Of a stretch of DNA of 64,000 nucleotides, positions 62,701 through 64,000 are shown piece after piece. The notes below the pieces were generated by a model. That model ran no database searches, was not told the DNA's origin, and saw only the letters and a list, made by a program, of their open reading frames with translations. The position numbers and the translations under genes were made by a program. Location: positions 29,194,284-29,258,283 of the forward strand of contig JAQMRL010000010.1 of the NCBI GenBank assembly GCA_035578175.1, written 5' to 3'. Positions within the stretch are counted from its first letter, which is position 1. The number at the start of each line of letters is the position of its first letter. Source of the stretch: Catonia carolina. Its lineage: Eukaryota > Arthropoda > Insecta > Hemiptera > Achilidae.

Positions 62701-64000
62701 GTTTATTTGTGTTATTTTTCACTTGTTGCGATTTTCTCAAAAACTGCTCCTACAATTTTTTTTAAAATCGCCTCATTTACTAAATTTTTTATGCTATACA
62801 AGATTGGGTAGGTGCCATGTCTGCTGATTTTCTTGGGGAGGCTGTTTTCTTGTAAAAAAAATTGTTTTTTTTTTAAGATTGCGACTTTAATATGCATTTA
62901 AGTGCAAAAATGTGTAATAACAGTTGTAGAGAATTTAAAATCCTGCAGCTTTTATTTCAAACATTTTTTTGTATAACGCTTAGTTTAGCGGTAATAAGTG
63001 ATTTTCTGATTTTTTTCTCATGAAAGGTGTAAAAAATCGATTTTTTAAAGATTTTAGCCTTGGTATGCATTTTATGACAAAAGTGTATATAATCTAATTT
63101 ATAGAAAATTAAAAGATCTACAACTTTTATTTTGAGCATTTTTCTCTACATAGCCTAGTTTAGCATTAAAGAGTGATTTTCTGTATTTTTAAGCCAAATT
63201 GAGGTTGATTTTAATTTTGTGTCTTTCACTCATGATTAAAATTAGGTTAAGTTTACCGAGGTTAGTTTTGTGTTTATTTATAATGTTCTATTACTAATGT
63301 TAGGTTATATGATTTATTAATTTCATTGGCAAGAGAAAGTCGTGTGAGTGTTTCACACCAGATTTTTTCTTTTTTCTTACCCTATATGGATATGTAGGTA
63401 GGGTAGGAAAGTATTGTTTTCATGTTGAAGTTTTCACCTGAGATACACTTTTCTGGCCCCCTGAACCCAAAAAAACTTATTTTTAGTCATTGTTCTGTGA
63501 GTGAACAACACAACTCATGAACGGAATATCATACAACGTTGAAACTTTATACATATAAAATAATTTGTATTATTTGTATACAAATTCTTGAAAAATAAAA
63601 AAAAACCTTTAAGTCATTATTTCAAGCATTTTTTCTACTGAGTTTAGTTTAGTGTCAATTAGTGATTTTCCGTATCATTGTCATTAGTCATTTAGTATCA
63701 TTTATCATTAAAGTTGGTAAAAAAATACGTTTTTATGTTTCACTCACGATTAAAATTTGGTTATATTTACATTTTTCACTTGTAACTAAACATAGGTTGT
63801 ATTTTCTATTATTTACATTGGCGAGAGAAAGTCATATGAGTGTTGCACACTAGATTTTTTCATGCAGGGCAAGAGAAAGTACAGGCGTTGTAATTAAATG
63901 AATCTTCAATTGTTACAGGCTGAAGGATTTGTTTTCGGTGAGGATTGTGCACTGGTTGGTGAAAATCATTTTGTTGGTAAAAGAGGTCTTTGTGGAATGT
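47497..64000 (+). CDS. TKFC: Dihydroxyacetone kinase / triokinase-FMN cyclase gene (5 exons seen, 3' end outside window)
   Basis: The family phosphorylates dihydroxyacetone and D-glyceraldehyde with ATP in the cytosol; the animal enzyme can also split FAD into cyclic FMN and AMP. Coding exons are 47497-47793, 50542-50608, 56082-56192, 60716-60804 and 63919-64000 (continuing). Junction phases are 0, 1, 1 and 0, and all join in frame. In order the product shows KKLINAPETCVEDMLSGIAT, the substrate/nucleotide loop GIISGGGSGHEPFAAGFVGS, ASPPASNCVTAIMNVADHYR, NYTGDVLNFGQAIEEVKD, and FGEDCALVGENHFVGKRGLC. These are the successive N-terminal DhaK-domain motifs. The covalent substrate-binding His and the whole DhaL domain should lie right of the window. 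An unusual N-terminal ~60 residues precede the normal family start. An AG acceptor at 47473-47474 implies a 5' UTR exon farther upstream. Introns are 2.7-5.5 kb and filled with transposons, two carrying intact transposase genes. The family assignment is very secure; the triokinase name rests on animal orthology. Confidence 0.92.
48518..49433 (+). mobile_element. HINE/DINE-like repeat, near-complete copy n (in kinase intron)
   Basis: Full terminus to terminus, with the TG tract reduced to TGTGTGTG near 48658 and a small deletion after it. It is followed directly by a minus-strand SINE tail (about 49435-49485: TTTTTTTATTGAGTGCTGAT, complement of the tail at 18164-18337). Confidence 0.85.
49497..50429 (+). 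mobile_element. Mariner-type transposon, 3'-3' inverted derivative (copy 1)
   Basis: Both termini read (C/T)GAGGTGTGGCTATTAAAT inward, flanked by TA (49495-49496, 50430-50431). The plus strand keeps the transposase middle and C-terminus: HGIVYLHWVPERQTINQYYY, then after a frameshift near 50080 HPPYSPDLAPCDFYLFPKVK (third catalytic Asp) and EALTEDDFQHCFQQWK-like sequence to a stop at 50364. Bases about 49545-49754 are an inverted copy of the C-terminal coding end and 3' terminus, replacing the original 5' half. It has no N-terminal DNA-binding domain and no first or second catalytic Asp in an open frame. Confidence 0.8.
50542..50608 (+). CDS. TKFC: Kinase exon with the GGGSGHEP loop
   Basis: A 67-bp exon follows a CTTTGTTTCAG acceptor. 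It encodes PEESACVGIISGGGSGHEPF AA and ends GCAG|GTTTG in phase 1. The GGGSGHEP string is the signature of the DhaK fold. Confidence 0.92.
50609..52387. other. Kinase intron sequence; single pogo-like terminus near 51811
   Basis: Mostly unassigned AT-rich intron. CAGTCGAACTTCGATATAAC at about 51811 looks like a pogo/Tigger terminus followed by TTAAATCGAGGTATTCATCG; no partner end was found. Confidence 0.4.
52388..53083 (-). mobile_element. Mariner-type 3'-3' inverted derivative (copy 2), one end truncated
   Basis: Opposite orientation to copy 1. The left side begins inside the inverted C-terminal region (CAGCTTCCACAGACTCAAAT) and the right end is CCACACCTCG followed by TA (53084). The switch point TTATTATCTTCTACCTGTTC (about 52817-52836) is the same as the complement of the one in copy 1 near 49752. 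The internal transposase remnant is on the minus strand with several breaks. Confidence 0.8.
53443..54765 (-). mobile_element. Complete mariner transposon, 1323 bp
   Basis: Inverted termini begin CGAGGGGGTACCCAAAAG and match over about 25 bp with two differences. TA target copies lie at 53441-53442 and 54766-54767. The size and single open transposase frame are those of a full-length mariner. It sits in antisense orientation inside a kinase intron. Confidence 0.93.
53502..54584 (-). CDS. Mariner transposase, apparently intact (DD34D)
   Basis: The 360-codon frame cuts and reinserts mariner DNA at TA dinucleotides. N-terminal helix-turn-helix regions span about residues 8-55 and 80-115, joined by a GRPSTS linker (68-73). 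The mariner landmark usually WVPHEL reads FVPRVL (125-130). Catalytic residues are all present: D163 in TGDESW, D258 in HHDNAPAHTA and D293 in YSPDLAPCDF, with 34 residues between the last two. The family is usually about 345 residues, so translation more likely starts at Met6 (MASFNEQR). No stop or frameshift is visible, so activity is possible but unproven. The frame on the opposite strand is a shadow. Confidence 0.93.
   Translation of the reverse strand: MSFFMMASFNEQRAAVKFCFLLGKNAAETVVMLNTAYKDDAIGKTKVYEWFLRFKNGDMSIENKPRSGRPSTSRTDENVVKVKEFVRTDRRQTIDQISQVSGLSWSSVQRILTEDLTMKRVAAKFVPRVLTDTQKERRIETCSDLKQQLETDPDFMSKINTGDESWCYGYDPETKQQSSQWKTSLSPRPKKSRQVRSNIKTMLICFFDVRGIFHSEFVPPGQTVNQAFYLEVLRRLRNSIRRKRPILWQTGDWFFHHDNAPAHTAISVTQFLAKNGMVLLPHAPYSPDLAPCDFFLFPRMKRGMKGLRFYNVDDVKKKTTDELAAITEEEYKKCFEQWKHRWDKCVSCNGEYFEGDKVLL
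54783..55793 (-). pseudogene. Decayed LINE (type L3) with (TAA)n tail
   Basis: On the minus strand: the RT palm remnant VICLAFAEDLAILTDTEDNA (catalytic F-A-D-D degraded to F-A-E-D), GLQISFKKTEFM and VSHFKYLGEIL (55383-55775). Then KPTERLKFCGHIQRLPEHRL and WEVQPEIRAKKTGTTWTEER (54831-55196), ending in a TAA-rich 3' tail next to the mariner at 54766. Frameshifts break the frame. It lies in a kinase intron. Confidence 0.8.
55794..56081. other. Kinase intron, nothing recognised
   Basis: No supported feature before the exon at 56082. Confidence 0.4.
56082..56192 (+). CDS. TKFC: Kinase exon, DhaK core
   Basis: A 111-bp exon follows a CTTTTTTCAG acceptor. It encodes (G)FVGSGMLAAAVAGNVFASP and PASNCVTAIMNVADHYR(G), ending CGTG|GTGAGT. 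It aligns with the family block GFIGxGMLTAAxxGxVFASP. Confidence 0.92.
56407..56812 (-). mobile_element. Type D retroposon (AAC-tailed), minus copy
   Basis: Minus strand reads ACAGACAGGTGGAGTGTCAA, CACATGGTCAGCCAATTAAA, GAACAGAAGAGGTAGAGGTG, ACAGCCAGACCCTGTGATGA and ends GGCTGATGACCTAAACAACA. It is intact relative to the copy at 28786. Confidence 0.75.
57050..57290 (-). pseudogene. Transposase N-terminal fragment (helix-turn-helix)
   Basis: Minus-strand frame from about 57286: MSVSRKHGRTIHSAERNVIK, then KSCERAANFCDVSLSTI, followed by a stop and more coding-like sequence (KIKKEIKDVKKLFINSF). 'ERAANFC.VS.STI' is a typical transposase helix-turn-helix. The adjoining 57291-57475 matches the left edge of the window. 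Confidence 0.55.
57291..57475 (-). repeat. Terminal region of the same transposon, matching 1-195
   Basis: Shares AACAAGGGCAAACTCGT and AAGCAGTCGC with the start of the window in the same orientation. Confidence 0.6.
57600..57745 (-). mobile_element. LINE (type L1) 3'-end fragment
   Basis: CATCAGTCTCTCGACTGGTT and CACCCCACATCTTTTGTAAT are the complements of the final coding and tail sequence at 20990-21115. Confidence 0.7.
57746..58796. other. Kinase intron, nothing recognised
   Basis: About 1 kb of AT-rich intron with no repeat match or exon-like island. Confidence 0.4.
58797..59082 (-). mobile_element. Type C SINE, head truncated
   Basis: TCCCTAATGTGTGTACGTTG through AGGATTTGAACCAGGAACCT (box B complement) to AATCAGCTGTTAAACAGCTG. 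The box A part of the head is missing. Confidence 0.8.
59083..59430. other. Kinase intron, nothing recognised
   Basis: No supported feature. Confidence 0.4.
59431..59880 (+). mobile_element. HINE/DINE-like repeat copy o, first half missing
   Basis: Begins at TTCTTGGTGAGGCTGTTTTC, has an internal deletion, and ends with GGCAAGAGAAAGTCGTGTGA and GTGTTTCACACCTGATTTTT. Confidence 0.8.
59930..60163 (-). mobile_element. Type B SINE next to a HINE/DINE hairpin-end fragment
   Basis: 59930-60057 is a minus-oriented type B SINE (complements of box A near GTGGATAGCGCGCCAGACTA and box B GGTTCAATTCC). 60058-60163 is the plus-oriented final part of the dominant repeat (TTAGCAAGAAAAAGTTGTCT, TTTTGCACCAGATTTTT). 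The same SINE-then-repeat-end order occurs at 23505-23716. Confidence 0.7.
60164..60715. other. Kinase intron, nothing recognised
   Basis: No supported feature before the exon at 60716. Confidence 0.4.
60716..60804 (+). CDS. TKFC: Kinase exon, NYTGD motif
   Basis: An 89-bp exon follows a TTTTTTGTTAG acceptor. It encodes (G)GVLVLILNYTGDVLNFGQA and IEEVKDRNVQ, ending CAG|GTAAGG in phase 0. NYTGD.LNFG is the conserved substrate-pocket motif. Confidence 0.92.
60876..60950 (+). mobile_element. HINE/DINE-like hairpin-end fragment with expanded TG tract
   Basis: CTGGCAAGAGAAAGTTGTGT runs into TGTGTGTGCATGCGCGCATA and TGTGTGTGTGTTTCACACCA: the hairpin loop region has been expanded by a TG/CG microsatellite, unlike other copies. 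Confidence 0.65.
61033..62372 (+). mobile_element. Complete IS630/Tc1-superfamily transposon, 1340 bp
   Basis: Perfect 28-bp inverted termini begin AGGGTGATTCAAAAAGAGCG. The flanks are A/T-rich (TGTAA on the left, ATATATA on the right), so a TA target is plausible but not unambiguous. It contains one intact transposase frame in the same direction as the kinase gene and lies in its intron. Confidence 0.9.
61199..62266 (+). CDS. IS630/Tc1-type transposase, apparently intact (DD36D)
   Basis: A 355-codon frame starts ATGGAGAAGTTTACT. Residues about 3-60 (FTIAQRVLIVKTFYQSGESY ... ESTVCRLMKKFFETGS) form a helix-turn-helix of the DUF4817 type found in many insect transposases. A basic linker RRRSGRTEQN follows, and a second helical DNA-binding part lies about 80-112. 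The catalytic domain shows D159 in IIFSDEAHFHLNG, D251 in WFQQDGATCHAA and D288 in WPPRSCDFHLWGHLK, with 36 residues between the last two. The third acidic residue is Asp where Tc1 has Glu. No stop or frameshift is visible and the termini are intact, so the copy may be functional. The exact subfamily (maT-like DD37D versus other DDxD groups) cannot be fixed by eye. Confidence 0.92.
   Translation: MEKFTIAQRVLIVKTFYQSGESYAATVRRLRGTLGRNEAPNESTVCRLMKKFFETGSTVDLKSSGRRRSGRTEQNVALVRDSVAVSPAKSIRRRSQQLGLRCSSVRRILWYDRQYHPYKIQLTQHLKVADHQKRRQFVDWVLRKRQDDDTFANKIIFSDEAHFHLNGFVNKQNCRMWGLENPRVVNEREMYAQRVTVWCGFWSGGVIGLYFFENQGQAVTVNGDRYRTMIREFLWRQLDGMDIDELWFQQDGATCHAARETMLLLRERFQDRIISHNSDHQWPPRSCDFHLWGHLKSLVYANKPRNINDLKEEIRRVIGQMEVETCRAVISNFMDRVDACQRSRGGHMHDIIFHT
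62419..63367 (+). mobile_element. HINE/DINE-like repeat, near-complete copy r
   Basis: Begins TTTTTACTTTATCTTGCC, has TG/CG/GAGT simple repeats at about 62560-62590, and ends with GGCAAGAGAAAGTCGTGTGA and GTGTTTCACACCAGATTTTTT. Confidence 0.85.
63368..63859 (+). mobile_element. HINE/DINE-like repeat, degenerate tandem copy s
   Basis: Starts directly after copy r with TTTTTTCTTACCCTATATGG, keeps CCCCCTGAACCCAAAAAAAC and AGTTTAGTTTAGTGTCAATT, and ends GGCGAGAGAAAGTCATATGA and GTGTTGCACACTAGATTTTT. About half the unit is deleted. Two copies lie head to tail immediately before a kinase exon. Confidence 0.75.
63919..64000 (+). CDS. TKFC: Kinase exon, partial at window edge
   Basis: The exon follows an ATTGTTACAG acceptor and encodes AEGFVFGEDCALVGENHFVG and KRGLCGM. 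The Asp of GEDCA aligns with the conserved acidic residue of GDDxA in relatives, and KRGLCG with RRGLxGT. The exon continues beyond 64000. Confidence 0.9.

Overview
The window is a piece of an animal nuclear genome, most probably an insect. It is AT-rich, has spliced genes with GT/AG introns and very long intergenic and intronic stretches, and carries tRNA-derived SINEs, mariner/Tc1, pogo, PIF/Harbinger and LINE remnants. A hemipteran is my guess from the style of the repeats; that is inference. No rRNA gene, CRISPR array, prokaryotic operon or convincing functional tRNA gene was seen.

Host coding content is small. (1) Near the left edge, one minus-strand exon (288-430) encodes an FCS/MYM-type zinc finger that I recognise as sine oculis-binding protein (sobp)-like. 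(2) At 32549-34990 a plus-strand, uninterrupted 813-codon reading frame of unknown function follows a likely spliced 5' UTR. (3) From about 47475 to the right edge lie five exons of a plus-strand dihydroxyacetone kinase / triokinase-FMN cyclase gene. All four exon junctions agree in phase, and the gene continues beyond the window. Its first coding exon carries an N-terminal extension made of three tandem 33-bp (11-residue) repeats.

Nearly everything else is mobile DNA, layered several deep. The dominant family is a ~0.9-1 kb repeat (at least 14 long copies plus fragments). It has an ACTTTCTCTTGCC motif at one end, the reverse complement GGCAAGAGAAAGT near the other, a central TG microsatellite, and a terminal hairpin (GTGTGA...TCACAC). 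This is the architecture of Helentron-associated (HINE / DINE-1-like) elements. Also present are six copies of a 341-bp CAGT-ended MITE, three copies of a ~265-bp MITE, four tRNA-related SINE types, four LINE types and two PIF/Harbinger elements with TAA/TTA target duplications. An intact mariner (DD34D) and an intact IS630/Tc1-type element (DD36D, DUF4817-like N-terminus) sit in introns of the kinase gene. Several transposons are inverted-duplication ('snap-back') derivatives.

The most interesting signals are: a pair of inverted hammerhead-ribozyme-like motifs near 0.55-1.0 kb flanking a Penelope-like GIY-YIG endonuclease fragment; two mariner derivatives sharing one rearrangement junction; a SINE-in-Harbinger-in-SINE nest with target duplications at both levels; and the minisatellite-built N-terminus of the kinase. 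I did not find a coherent new gene system.
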